This document shows, in pieces, positions 17,542-25,902 of a stretch of 64,000 nt of DNA; the first letter of the stretch is position 1, and every line of letters starts with the position of its first letter. The position numbers and the translations under genes were made by a program. Origin of the DNA: Oceaniglobus ichthyenteri (lineage in GTDB: Bacteria > Pseudomonadota > Alphaproteobacteria > Rhodobacterales > Rhodobacteraceae); contig NZ_QAGK01000002.1 in assembly GCF_003057885.1 (NCBI RefSeq), forward strand, positions 186,001 to 250,000, written 5' to 3'. The notes under the pieces were generated by a model that worked only from the letters and a program-made list of their open reading frames with translations, had not been told where the DNA came from and searched no databases.

Positions 17542-18717
17542 ATGGTTGTGAAATTCGATCAAATAATCGGCGCCAATGCCGAACGTTCGCGCACCCACAA
17601 CCGCCAGCTGGTTCTGGGCCAGGTGCGCCGTGGCGGCACCATGGGGCGGGCCGAAGTGGCGCGCGCCTCGGGGCTGAGCATTCAGGCGGTGTCAAACATC
17701 ATTGCCGATCTTGAACGCGATGGATTGCTTGAAGAGCAGGGAAAATCCAGCGGAGGGCGCGGCCTTCCTGCGATTCAATATGCAATCAACCCGGCAGGTG
17801 GATTTGCCTTTGGCGTTGAAATCCGCCCCGGCGCAGTGTTTGCCATCATGCTGGATCTGGCCGGACGCGCGGTGTTTTCCTGCCGCTGCACGCTTGAGCG
17901 CAGCGATCCGTTGACCGCAACCGCCAGGGTTCTGGCCCTGCGCGACCGGGCCGTGGCCGATTTGGGCATACCGAAAACGCGAATCATGGGGGCGGGCGTG
18001 GTGGTGCCCGGCCCGTTCGGGCCAACCGGGCTGTCCAATTCCGCCACCGAATTGCCCAACTGGGATGGCATCGACCGCGCCGCATGGTTCAGCGAGGCAT
18101 TTGGCGTCCCGACCATGGTTGAAAACGACGCCAACGCCGCCGCCATGGCCGAACACGTATCGGGCCGCGCGCGCGAATTGCAACATTACGCCTTCCTGTA
18201 TTTCGGCACCGGTCTTGGTCTGGGGCTGATTTCAGAAGGTCGGTTGGTGCGGGGGGCCTTTGGCAACGCCGGAGAAATCGGCCACATTGCCGTACCTGGC
18301 CCCGATGGGCCAGTCCTGCTGGAACAGGCGGTCAGCCGGTTATCGGTCGAACATTATCTGACAAAACATGGAATCACCGCCCCCAACAGCAGCGCCCTGG
18401 CCGATCTTTATGCCGCGCAAAATACCGCACTGGGCGATTGGCTGAACGGGTCTCTCGTGCCTCTGGCCCATGCAATCACCCTGATCGAAAATATTTTCGA
18501 TCCACAGGCAATCATTCTGGGCGGTGCAATGCCCGATACGATCATCGACCATCTGATCGCCCATGTGCCGTTGAACCAACGCTCGGTCGCGCACCGGCCC
18601 GACCGCACAGGCCCGCGCCTGATCCGTGGCGCATCGGGGCGGATGACGGCGGCTTTGGGCGCGGCATCCCTTGTCATCAACAACTCATTCACACCGCAAC
18701 TGGCCGTTGTGGTGTAA
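17542..18717 (+). CDS. ROK-family transcriptional regulator without the zinc-cysteine motif
   Basis: A 391-residue NagC/XylR-type regulator: winged helix-turn-helix (about residues 34-62, RAEVARASGLSIQAVSNIIADL), then a ROK sugar-kinase fold with VVPGPFG (about 154-160), ENDANAAAMAE (194-204), FGTGLGLGLI (221-230) and GNAGEIGH (241-248). ROK proteins usually follow the last with a CxCGxxGCxE zinc motif; here it reads IAVPGPDGPVLLEQ with no cysteine, so the zinc site is absent. Likely a ligand-responsive repressor of the divergent importer operon and perhaps of its own operon with the deacetylase and phosphohexomutase. The ATG follows the inverted repeat at 17494-17516. Confidence 0.88.
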   Translation: MVVKFDQIIGANAERSRTHNRQLVLGQVRRGGTMGRAEVARASGLSIQAVSNIIADLERDGLLEEQGKSSGGRGLPAIQYAINPAGGFAFGVEIRPGAVFAIMLDLAGRAVFSCRCTLERSDPLTATARVLALRDRAVADLGIPKTRIMGAGVVVPGPFGPTGLSNSATELPNWDGIDRAAWFSEAFGVPTMVENDANAAAMAEHVSGRARELQHYAFLYFGTGLGLGLISEGRLVRGAFGNAGEIGHIAVPGPDGPVLLEQAVSRLSVEHYLTKHGITAPNSSALADLYAAQNTALGDWLNGSLVPLAHAITLIENIFDPQAIILGGAMPDTIIDHLIAHVPLNQRSVAHRPDRTGPRLIRGASGRMTAALGAASLVINNSFTPQLAVVV

Positions 18718-18728
18718 GGAACCCTGCC

Positions 18729-21092
18729 ATGCCCCTGTCCGATCGCGCCCGCATCGCCGCCCAACACCCCCATATCCTGCAATTGCATACGGCACTTTTG
18801 CCTTTGGGCAGTATTGTCAGTTTCATGAACACCGGCGCGCACCCCGATGACGAAACATCGGCGATGCTGGCCGCGCTGCGCGCACGCGGGCTTGATTTGT
18901 CCTATGCGTGCTCGACCCGGGGCGAAGGCGGGCAAAACGACATCGGAACGGAAAGCGGCGCCGATCTGGGCGCCCTGCGCACCGCCGAGATGGAGCGCGC
19001 GGCACAGGCCCTGTCGCTGCGCCTGTATTGGCTGGGCGACAGTGCCGATGACCCGATTACCGATTTCGGGTTTTCAAAATCCGGCGTCGAAACCCTGGGC
19101 AAATGGGGGCGGGAGCGTACATTGTCACGGTTCGTTCATATCTTGCGGCGCGAGCGGCCCGATATCATTTGTCCCACCTTTTTGGATATTCCCGGTCAAC
19201 ATGGCCATCATCGCGCCATGACCGAGGCGGCGCATCTGGTGATGGATCTGGCCGCCGATCCGGCGTTTTCGGGGTGCGATCTGCCCCCTTGGCAGGTGAA
19301 AAAACTGTTTCTGCCGGCCTGGTCGGGGGCCGGACAGGCGTATGACGATGATCTGCCGCCGCCCCCCGCCACCACGGTGGTGCCCGCAAAAGGCCGCGAT
19401 CCGATCACCGGCTGGAGTTTTGAGCAGATCGGCCAACAGTCGCGCGTCTTTCATGCGACCCAGGCGATGGGGCGATGGGTGCCGCCGGGGGCCGAGCGGG
19501 ATTGGCCGCTGCACCTGGCCGACAGCCGCATTGCCAACGATGATGGGTCGCTCACATATGGGTTGGCGACAACACTGGCCGATCTGGCGGCTTGGGCCGA
19601 TGCGCCCGAACTGACCGTTGATCTGGCCGCGGCCCAGCGCGAAATCACATCGGTTCTGGCCGCATTTCCGGCCACCGATGCCCAGACACCGCACCGTTTG
19701 GCCCGTGCATTGCACCACATCCGGCAGGCGCAGTCCAAATGCCCCGACCCCGCCAAGCCCGAGGTTTTGCACCGTCTGGCGCGCAAGGAACAGCAGTTGG
19801 CGCAGGCGCTCCGCCTTGCCTGTCACGTCACCGCCGAGGGATATCTTGGCGCTGATTTCCTGCGCCCTGGCGACAGGGTGGCGGCCAGTATCGAACATCA
19901 ACAGGGGGCGGCCGACAACCTGATCATCGAATGGGCGCTGCCGGTTGGATGGCACCACAGCGGCGATCACATAACCGTGGCCGCCGATGCACCGCCCCAC
20001 GATCCCTATCGTGATACCTGGCTGGCCGACGCGCCGGATCTGCCGGCATTGCGGGTCACCACCACGGTGGGGGATGTGTCGGGCACGGTGATGTTGCCGC
20101 TGTTGGTGCCGCCGGTTGTTTTGCCGCCGCTGTCTTGTGATCTGACGCCCGACCGGGCCATCATCATCAACCGCCGCATGGCGGGGCGCGACGTGGCGCT
20201 GACCCTGGCCAATACGCACCCCCAGGGCGCGCGGCCCGATCTGACCTTGCCTGATGGTTGGACGGCCCGGCGCACCGATGCCGGGTTTGACGTGACCGCA
20301 CCCCGGGATGTCGCGCCGGGGGCCTATGACATCGCGCTCACCCTAAACGGCGCGTCGGCCATGTCCGTACACCGGATCACCCAGCCCCATATCGCCCCCA
20401 CTGCCCGCGCAACCCCGGCGGCGGCGATGGTGCGGGTTGTCGATGTGGCGCTGCCCGATGTGCGCCTTGGCTATATCGGCGGCGGTCATGACCGGGTTGA
20501 TCATTGGTTGGGCGCGCTGGGTTTTGATGTGGCAACACCCGACCCCGAAACCATATCCGACGCTGAATTGGCCGGGCTTGATACCATCGTGATTGGCATC
20601 TTTGCGTTGAAATTTCGCGCCGGGCTGGCCGCGCTGATGCCACGACTGCATGAATGGGTTGCCCATGGCGGCACATTGCTGACCCTGTATCACCGCCCAT
20701 GGGATGACTGGAATCCGGAACAGACGCCGCCAAGACGGTTGGAAATCGGCCAACCCTCGCTGCGCTGGCGGGTGACCGATGAAACCGCCCGGGTGACGCA
20801 TCTGCATCCCGATCATCCGCTGTTGAACACCCCCAACCGGATCGGGCCTGACACCTGGGCCGATTGGCACAAGGAACGCGGCCTGTATTTTGCCAAAAGC
20901 TGGGATGGCGCATATATTCCGCTACTGGAAATGGCCGATCCGGGCGAGGCCTCGTTGCAAGGCGCCCTTTTGGCCGCCGATATCGGCAAGGGGCGGCACA
21001 TTCACACATCGCTGATCCTGCACCACCAGATGGCCCATCTGACGCCCGGTGCCTTTGCCCTGATGGCCAATCTTTGTGCCAAACGCGGCTGA
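18729..21092 (+). CDS. PIG-L family deacetylase fused to a ThuA/glutamine-amidotransferase-like domain
   Basis: A 787-residue protein. The N-terminal PIG-L (LmbE) domain has the zinc motif AHPDDE (residues 37-42) and GQHGHHR (156-162), so all metal ligands expected for an N-deacetylase of GlcNAc-type substrates are present. A middle part (about 390-600) looks beta-rich. The C-terminal part (about 570-787, with RLGYIGGGHDRVDHWLGALG and GGTLLTLYHRP) resembles a class I amidotransferase/ThuA-like flavodoxin fold without an obvious catalytic Cys. The start at 18729 follows AAGGA by eight bases and sits 11 bases after the ROK stop; the frame is open 97 codons further upstream but only inside the ROK gene. 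No signal peptide, so presumably cytoplasmic, acting on the imported compound. Confidence 0.85.
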   Translation: MPLSDRARIAAQHPHILQLHTALLPLGSIVSFMNTGAHPDDETSAMLAALRARGLDLSYACSTRGEGGQNDIGTESGADLGALRTAEMERAAQALSLRLYWLGDSADDPITDFGFSKSGVETLGKWGRERTLSRFVHILRRERPDIICPTFLDIPGQHGHHRAMTEAAHLVMDLAADPAFSGCDLPPWQVKKLFLPAWSGAGQAYDDDLPPPPATTVVPAKGRDPITGWSFEQIGQQSRVFHATQAMGRWVPPGAERDWPLHLADSRIANDDGSLTYGLATTLADLAAWADAPELTVDLAAAQREITSVLAAFPATDAQTPHRLARALHHIRQAQSKCPDPAKPEVLHRLARKEQQLAQALRLACHVTAEGYLGADFLRPGDRVAASIEHQQGAADNLIIEWALPVGWHHSGDHITVAADAPPHDPYRDTWLADAPDLPALRVTTTVGDVSGTVMLPLLVPPVVLPPLSCDLTPDRAIIINRRMAGRDVALTLANTHPQGARPDLTLPDGWTARRTDAGFDVTAPRDVAPGAYDIALTLNGASAMSVHRITQPHIAPTARATPAAAMVRVVDVALPDVRLGYIGGGHDRVDHWLGALGFDVATPDPETISDAELAGLDTIVIGIFALKFRAGLAALMPRLHEWVAHGGTLLTLYHRPWDDWNPEQTPPRRLEIGQPSLRWRVTDETARVTHLHPDHPLLNTPNRIGPDTWADWHKERGLYFAKSWDGAYIPLLEMADPGEASLQGALLAADIGKGRHIHTSLILHHQMAHLTPGAFALMANLCAKRG

Positions 21093-21282
21093 CCCCTTGC
21101 CGCCTCGCGACGATTCGATGCTTGGCTGTCTTTCGCTGATTTTTCGGGCTGGTCGGGTATTTCGTGTCTGACGAAACGGCGGCGCCCGCCTTTGCGCTTG
21201 GGGCCGCTGTGGTTGTTGCTGCAGCGTTAAGCGTGGGGTACGGTGCACGGCGCCCGCCCACCCCCGCTAAGGAGAATTCGCA

Positions 21283-22671
21283 ATGGCCCCCAAATTCGGC
21301 ACCAGCGGCCTGCGCGGTCTGGTGGCAGAGCTGACCGATACGCTGTGCGCGCGCTATACCTTGGCATTCCTCGGTGGCACCGCCCCTTCCGGCACGGTGT
21401 TGTTAGGCGGCGATCTGCGCCCGTCGACCCGGCAACATCTGCGCGCCGTCGCGGCGGGGGCCCGCGCGGCAGGGGTGACACCGGTTGATTGCGGCGCCGT
21501 TCCCACACCGGCCCTTGCCCTTGAGGCACTGCGCCAGGGCGCACCGGCCATCATGATAACCGGCAGCCACATTCCCGCAGATCGCAACGGTTTGAAATTC
21601 TACACGAAAACCGGAGAGATCACCAAGGCCGATGAAACCGCGATCAATGATCGACTGGCCGACTGGCACGGGCCGCTTGACCTGTCCGAACCTGCGCCGA
21701 TTGACGGTGTGGCCGACAGATACATCGCGCGGTTTACCGATTTTTTCGGCCCGCACGCGTTGCAAGATCGCCGTATTGGTGTGTACGAACATTCGGCCGT
21801 GGGGCGCGATCATCTGGGCACGGTATTGCGCGCCTTGGGGGCAACGGTAACATCGCTGGGCCGGTCCGATCACTTTATTCCCGTCGATACCGAAGCCGTG
21901 GACGATGCCACGCGATGCCAGTTGCGCGCATGGGCAAAGGCCGACGATCTGGACGCCATCGTGTCACTGGATGGCGATTCCGACCGACCCTTGGTAAGTG
22001 ATGCAAATGGCCGGGTGATCGTGGGTGATGTGATCGGCGCGCTGAGCGCGCGATATCTGGGCGCACGGGTGATTGTGACCCCAGTTTCATCGAACACGAT
22101 GATCGAGACGATGGATTTTGACCGGATCATCCGCACGCGCATCGGATCGCCCTTTGTGATCGAAGGGATCGAACAGGCGCTTGCCGATGACGCCGCCACA
22201 CGCGTGGTCGGGTATGAGGCAAATGGCGGGTTTCTGACCGGCACACCGATTGACGGCGCAAATCGCAGGCTGTCGCCCCTGATGACCCGAGATGCATTTT
22301 TGCCAATAATCTGTGCCTTGGCGGGGATTGGCGACCATGGGCCACTGGCCGATCAACTGGTCGCCCTGCCCGCCCGCCGCACCGCCGCCGACCGCCTGGT
22401 CGGGCTGCCCACCGAAACCTCGGCGGCTTTGGTCGCGGGATTGGTTGAAAACCCTGAAAAACGGGCAACCCTTTTCGCGCACTTGGGCGCGGAAACTGAA
22501 CTGGACCTTACCGATGGGGTGCGGGTGCGTTTTGCATCGGGCGATATCGTGCATCTGCGCCCGTCGGGCAATGCCCCCGAACTGCGCTGTTACGCCGAGG
22601 CGACGACCCAGCAGCGCGCCGACGATATCGTGCGCACCATCCTGGGCGATATCGCCGCGCGCTATGCCTGA
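21283..22671 (+). CDS. Phosphohexomutase (phosphomannomutase/phosphoglucosamine mutase family)
   Basis: A 462-residue alpha-D-phosphohexomutase. The four family motifs are visible in order: phosphoserine loop [11 protein letters not shown] (Ser95), metal loop DGDSDRP (230-236), sugar-specificity loop GYEANGG (310-316) and phosphate-binding loop RPSGNAPE (426-433). The specificity loop differs from the GEMSGH of typical ManB/PMM proteins and from the GEQSGH of GlmM, so the sugar is not certain. AAGGAG precedes the ATG at a good distance. A 190-base gap separates it from the deacetylase gene. Its last 10 bases overlap the convergent kdsA. It probably converts the hexose or hexosamine phosphate made by this locus. 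Confidence 0.9.
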   Translation: MAPKFGTSGLRGLVAELTDTLCARYTLAFLGGTAPSGTVLLGGDLRPSTRQHLRAVAAGARAAGVTPVDCGAVPTPALALEALRQGAPAIMITGSHIPADRNGLKFYTKTGEITKADETAINDRLADWHGPLDLSEPAPIDGVADRYIARFTDFFGPHALQDRRIGVYEHSAVGRDHLGTVLRALGATVTSLGRSDHFIPVDTEAVDDATRCQLRAWAKADDLDAIVSLDGDSDRPLVSDANGRVIVGDVIGALSARYLGARVIVTPVSSNTMIETMDFDRIIRTRIGSPFVIEGIEQALADDAATRVVGYEANGGFLTGTPIDGANRRLSPLMTRDAFLPIICALAGIGDHGPLADQLVALPARRTAADRLVGLPTETSAALVAGLVENPEKRATLFAHLGAETELDLTDGVRVRFASGDIVHLRPSGNAPELRCYAEATTQQRADDIVRTILGDIAARYA

Positions 22672-23495
22672 TCGGGGCCCGATTTGCGCAGATCGTCATA
22701 ACGGCGCAGATCGGCCAGCAGCGCGCCCAATTGCGCAAGGGGAATCATGTTTGGCCCATCGCTGGGCGCTGTATCCGGATCCTCGTGGGTTTCGATGAAC
22801 AAACCGTCAATCCCGACCGCACAGGCGGCACGCGCCAGCGTTGGCACGAACTGACGCTGGCCACCGCTGGTCGCGCCGTGCCCGCCCGGCTGTTGCACCG
22901 AATGGGTGGCGTCAAACACCACCGGATATCCGGTTTGCGCCATCACCGGCAGGCCGCGAAAATCACTGACCAAGGTGTTATATCCAAAGGATGTGCCACG
23001 TTCGCACAGCATGATGTTTTCATTGCCGGTGCTTGCCACTTTTGCGGCCACATGGGCCATATCCCAAGGCGCCAGAAACTGACCCTTCTTTATGTTTATG
23101 GCCCGCCCCGTGGCCCCGGCCGCCAGCAACAAATCAGTCTGTCGGCACAAGAACGCAGGAATCTGCAGCACATCCAACACATCGCCCGCCGCACCCGCCT
23201 GTGCCACATCATGCACATCCGACAACACCGGACAGCCAAATTCACCACGCACCCGCGCCAGAATCTCTAACCCCTCGTGCATCCCCACACCCCGGGCCGA
23301 ACCCAGGGATGACCTGTTGGCCTTGTCAAAACTGGCCTTGAAAATGAAAGGATGTTCACCGCTGGCCCGGGCAATCCCCTGGGCCATGAACAGCGCGTGA
23401 TCCAGCGATTCAAGCTGGCACGGACCCGCGATCAGGGCAAACGGCCCCCCGCCGCCCACCGCCACATCGCCAATCCGGATCATCCGACCGGGCAT
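22662..23495 (-). CDS. kdsA: 3-deoxy-8-phosphooctulonate synthase (KDO-8-phosphate synthase)
   Basis: A 277-residue protein condensing phosphoenolpyruvate with arabinose-5-phosphate to give KDO-8-phosphate. Seen: GPCQLES (24-30), [52 protein letters not shown] and [14 protein letters not shown], the full set for KdsA. Cys26 in the GPC block indicates the metal-dependent class (E. coli KdsA has Asn there). Starts at 23495 or four codons later (23483); the later one overlaps the kdsB stop as ATGA, the earlier gives the family's usual N-terminal length. It forms an operon with kdsB and overlaps the convergent phosphohexomutase gene by ten bases. Confidence 0.95.
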   Translation of the reverse strand: MPGRMIRIGDVAVGGGGPFALIAGPCQLESLDHALFMAQGIARASGEHPFIFKASFDKANRSSLGSARGVGMHEGLEILARVRGEFGCPVLSDVHDVAQAGAAGDVLDVLQIPAFLCRQTDLLLAAGATGRAINIKKGQFLAPWDMAHVAAKVASTGNENIMLCERGTSFGYNTLVSDFRGLPVMAQTGYPVVFDATHSVQQPGGHGATSGGQRQFVPTLARAACAVGIDGLFIETHEDPDTAPSDGPNMIPLAQLGALLADLRRYDDLRKSGPDQA

Positions 23496-24328
23496 GCCAG
23501 CTCTTGCAAAACCTGTTCAACACGCGCCACGTCTTCGGGGTTGTTGACCTCCCAGAATACACGGCCCTTGGCATCGACGATGACACAGCGCACCGCGTGA
23601 CCGTTTTCCAAAAACCGCAACTGTTCCAGTCCCTCCAACCGCTCTAAACGGCCTGTTGGCCAGCGGGTATAAGCCGCCAACGCCGACGGGCGATAGGCAT
23701 AAACCCCCACGTGGTGATACACCGGAACGTCGCGCACAAATGTCTTTTTCGGATCGATATAGGGCAACACCTCTTTGCTGAAATACAGCGCGTGCTGCCG
23801 GGCATCAAATACCGCTGTGGTGCCGCCCACACGCCCCGCCTGCCGATCCGCCATGAAATGCCCATAGGTCAGCGGATCGCACTGAACCACCGGCGTTGCC
23901 ACCTGCGCCGCCGCATCATCCCGCATTGCCGCAATCAGATCTTCGACAAACCATGGCGGCGTGAGCGGGGCATCGCCCTGCACATTCACGATAAGATCGG
24001 CATCAATCCCGTGGCGCGCCACCGCCTCGGCGCAGCGCGCGGTGCCGTTTTCACAGTCATGCGATGTCATCAACACCGACGCGCCAAATTCTGCCGCGGC
24101 ATCCGCGATCCGGGTGTCATCCGTCACCACATGCACAGCATCGACACCGCGCACCTGCATCGCTGCCTCCCATGTCAGATGGATCAGGCTTTTGTGTCCA
24201 CCACCCGGCACCCGGAGCGGCGCCAGAGGTTTGCCAACAAACCGTGTCGACGCATGCCGCGCCGGGATCATCACCACGGTATTCAACTTCTGAGCAGACC
24301 GGGCGCGCACATTGGTGAGGGCATTCAT
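23480..24328 (-). CDS. kdsB: 3-deoxy-manno-octulosonate cytidylyltransferase (CMP-KDO synthetase)
   Basis: A 282-residue nucleotidyltransferase that activates KDO with CTP. Seen: [21 protein letters not shown] (nucleotide-binding start), [33 protein letters not shown] and [12 protein letters not shown], the KdsB set. I start it at 24328, where AAGGA lies eight bases before; upstream ATGs have poorer spacing. About 20 residues precede the catalytic domain, longer than E. coli KdsB, and they are basic. The substrate comes from kdsA downstream (overlapping genes); a KDO-8-phosphate phosphatase and an arabinose-5-phosphate isomerase are not in this window. It may serve LPS or a KDO-containing capsule. 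Confidence 0.95.
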   Translation of the reverse strand: MNALTNVRARSAQKLNTVVMIPARHASTRFVGKPLAPLRVPGGGHKSLIHLTWEAAMQVRGVDAVHVVTDDTRIADAAAEFGASVLMTSHDCENGTARCAEAVARHGIDADLIVNVQGDAPLTPPWFVEDLIAAMRDDAAAQVATPVVQCDPLTYGHFMADRQAGRVGGTTAVFDARQHALYFSKEVLPYIDPKKTFVRDVPVYHHVGVYAYRPSALAAYTRWPTGRLERLEGLEQLRFLENGHAVRCVIVDAKGRVFWEVNNPEDVARVEQVLQELACPVG

Positions 24329-24660
24329 TCCAAACATCCTTGCATCAAGATGGGCCCACCACACCAGAAAACCATGCCATTTTTACGGCATTGCGATGAT
24401 TTTGCGGCCCGCGCCCCAAATCTGTCAACCTTATCATCTGGTTTTGATGCCCGCGATCTTTGGGGCCAAGGCACCATTTGCGGCAGATGATTCTCGTATC
24501 TGCGCCCATAGCGGCACTGCTCCAATCGTCGGGGAAGAGCTTATATCCTATTCAAAACAAGGGCTTGAAATAAACCGACGAATGACTGGAATTCATTCAC
24601 ACACTCTTAACCATTCTGCCTGCATCTTGTTGGTGTAAGCAGATGAAGACAGGTTGACCG
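24329..24660. other. Gene-free region between kdsB and dprA
   Basis: These 332 bases separate divergent genes and must hold both promoters. The right half is AT-rich (for example TTGAAA at 24565-24570), but I see no pair of elements with good spacing and no hairpin or gene. Confidence 0.5.
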
Positions 24661-25794
24661 GTGGATCTTTTCCCTTCCCTCACCCCCCTCACCCCACCCC
24701 ACTCCGAGGAAGCTCGGTTAAGCTGGCTTCGTCTCTTACGCTCTCGGCGGGTTGGTGTGGCCACGTTTTTCCGCCTGATGGCCGAACATGGCTGCGCCGA
24801 TGCAGCCCTTGATGAATTGCCAAAAATCGCCGCTGCTGCGGGTGTATCAGATTACAAACCCTGCCCCGTTGGCGTGGCACAGGCGGAACTGAAGGCCGGG
24901 CGTCTTGCGGGCGCAAGATTGATCGCCCATGGTGAACCGGACTATCCGCTGCCACTTTATGATCTGGCCGACGCGCCCCCATTGCTTTGGGTCTTGGGCG
25001 ACATAAAGCTTTTATCGCGGCCGTCGATTGCGATCGTGGGCGCGCGCAATGCCTCATCCCTGGGCACGCGGATGGCGCGCAAACTGGCCGATGATCTGGG
25101 CCAGGCCGGCCATGTGATCGTGTCGGGTCTGGCGCGGGGCATTGATACGGCGGCCCATGTCGCCGCACTTCCCCATGGCACGGTGGCGGTGATGGCCGGG
25201 GGTGTTGATATTGTATATCCCGCCGAAAACGCAGTTTTGGCGCAGGAAATCGGTGAAAAGGGGCTTCGCGTCTCAGAGCAGCCCATGGGTTTGCAACCAC
25301 AGGCGCGCCACTTTCCCCGCCGCAACCGGATCATTTCGGGTTTGGTGCGCGGTGTTGTCGTGGTCGAAGCCGCGGCGCGATCGGGCAGTTTGATCACGGC
25401 GCGCGATGCCTTGGATCAGGGGCGCGATGTGTTGGCGGTGCCGGGCCATCCGTTTGATGCCCGCGCTTCGGGCTGCAACATGTTGTTGCGCGATGGCGCG
25501 ACACTGGTGCGCAATGCCGAAGATGTCATTGCCGCGCTTGGCCCTGCGGTGGAAGACCACGCACCCCCGGACCCCCCCGCGGCACCGGCACCCACATCGC
25601 CAAAACGCGGGTTGCGTGAAACACATACACTTCACCAGCAGATTCTTGATCGTCTGGGGCCAAGCCCTCTGGCCGAAGATCAGTTGATCCGCGATCTTTC
25701 ACTTTCGGCTGGGGAAATCGCGCCACAATTGATCAGCCTGGAACTGGACGGGAGAATCACCCGTCAACCCGGTGGTTTGGTGGCCAAAATCTGA
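24661..25794 (+). CDS. dprA: DNA-processing protein DprA
   Basis: A 377-residue DprA (Smf) protein that binds single-stranded DNA and loads RecA during transformation. Seen: N-terminal SAM-like helical domain (about 15-70), the Rossmann-like domain with IAIVGARNASSLGTRMAR (about 122-139), VSGLARGIDTAAH, GGVDIVYPAEN and FPRRNRIISGL, then a C-terminal winged-helix domain (about 315-377) after a Pro-rich linker. Start codon GTG. Complete DprA fits widespread competence genes in Rhodobacterales but does not show the strain is competent. 108 bases upstream of topA on the same strand, a common alphaproteobacterial order. Confidence 0.93.
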   Translation: MDLFPSLTPLTPPHSEEARLSWLRLLRSRRVGVATFFRLMAEHGCADAALDELPKIAAAAGVSDYKPCPVGVAQAELKAGRLAGARLIAHGEPDYPLPLYDLADAPPLLWVLGDIKLLSRPSIAIVGARNASSLGTRMARKLADDLGQAGHVIVSGLARGIDTAAHVAALPHGTVAVMAGGVDIVYPAENAVLAQEIGEKGLRVSEQPMGLQPQARHFPRRNRIISGLVRGVVVVEAAARSGSLITARDALDQGRDVLAVPGHPFDARASGCNMLLRDGATLVRNAEDVIAALGPAVEDHAPPDPPAAPAPTSPKRGLRETHTLHQQILDRLGPSPLAEDQLIRDLSLSAGEIAPQLISLELDGRITRQPGGLVAKI

Positions 25795-25834
25795 TCCTGG
25801 CCTATATTCGCCCAACCGACTTGGCCGGCCCCGA

Positions 25835-25864
25835 TTGACAAGCCCGCCCGCAACCCCACATCTA
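25835..25864 (+). promoter_or_regulatory. Possible topA promoter
   Basis: TTGACA at 25835-25840 is followed after 18 bases by CATCTA (25859-25864). The -35 is perfect and the -10 poor. It lies 38 bases before topA. Confidence 0.3.
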
Positions 25865-25902
25865 ACGGCGGTGCCGCCAAGGCCCGAGTCGGAAGGAAGC
25901 GT

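Noticed and set aside
18438-18728. 97-codon N-terminal extension of the deacetylase frame
   Set aside because: It lies wholly inside the ROK gene in another frame, and the ATG at 18729 has a good binding site and begins at the expected protein start.
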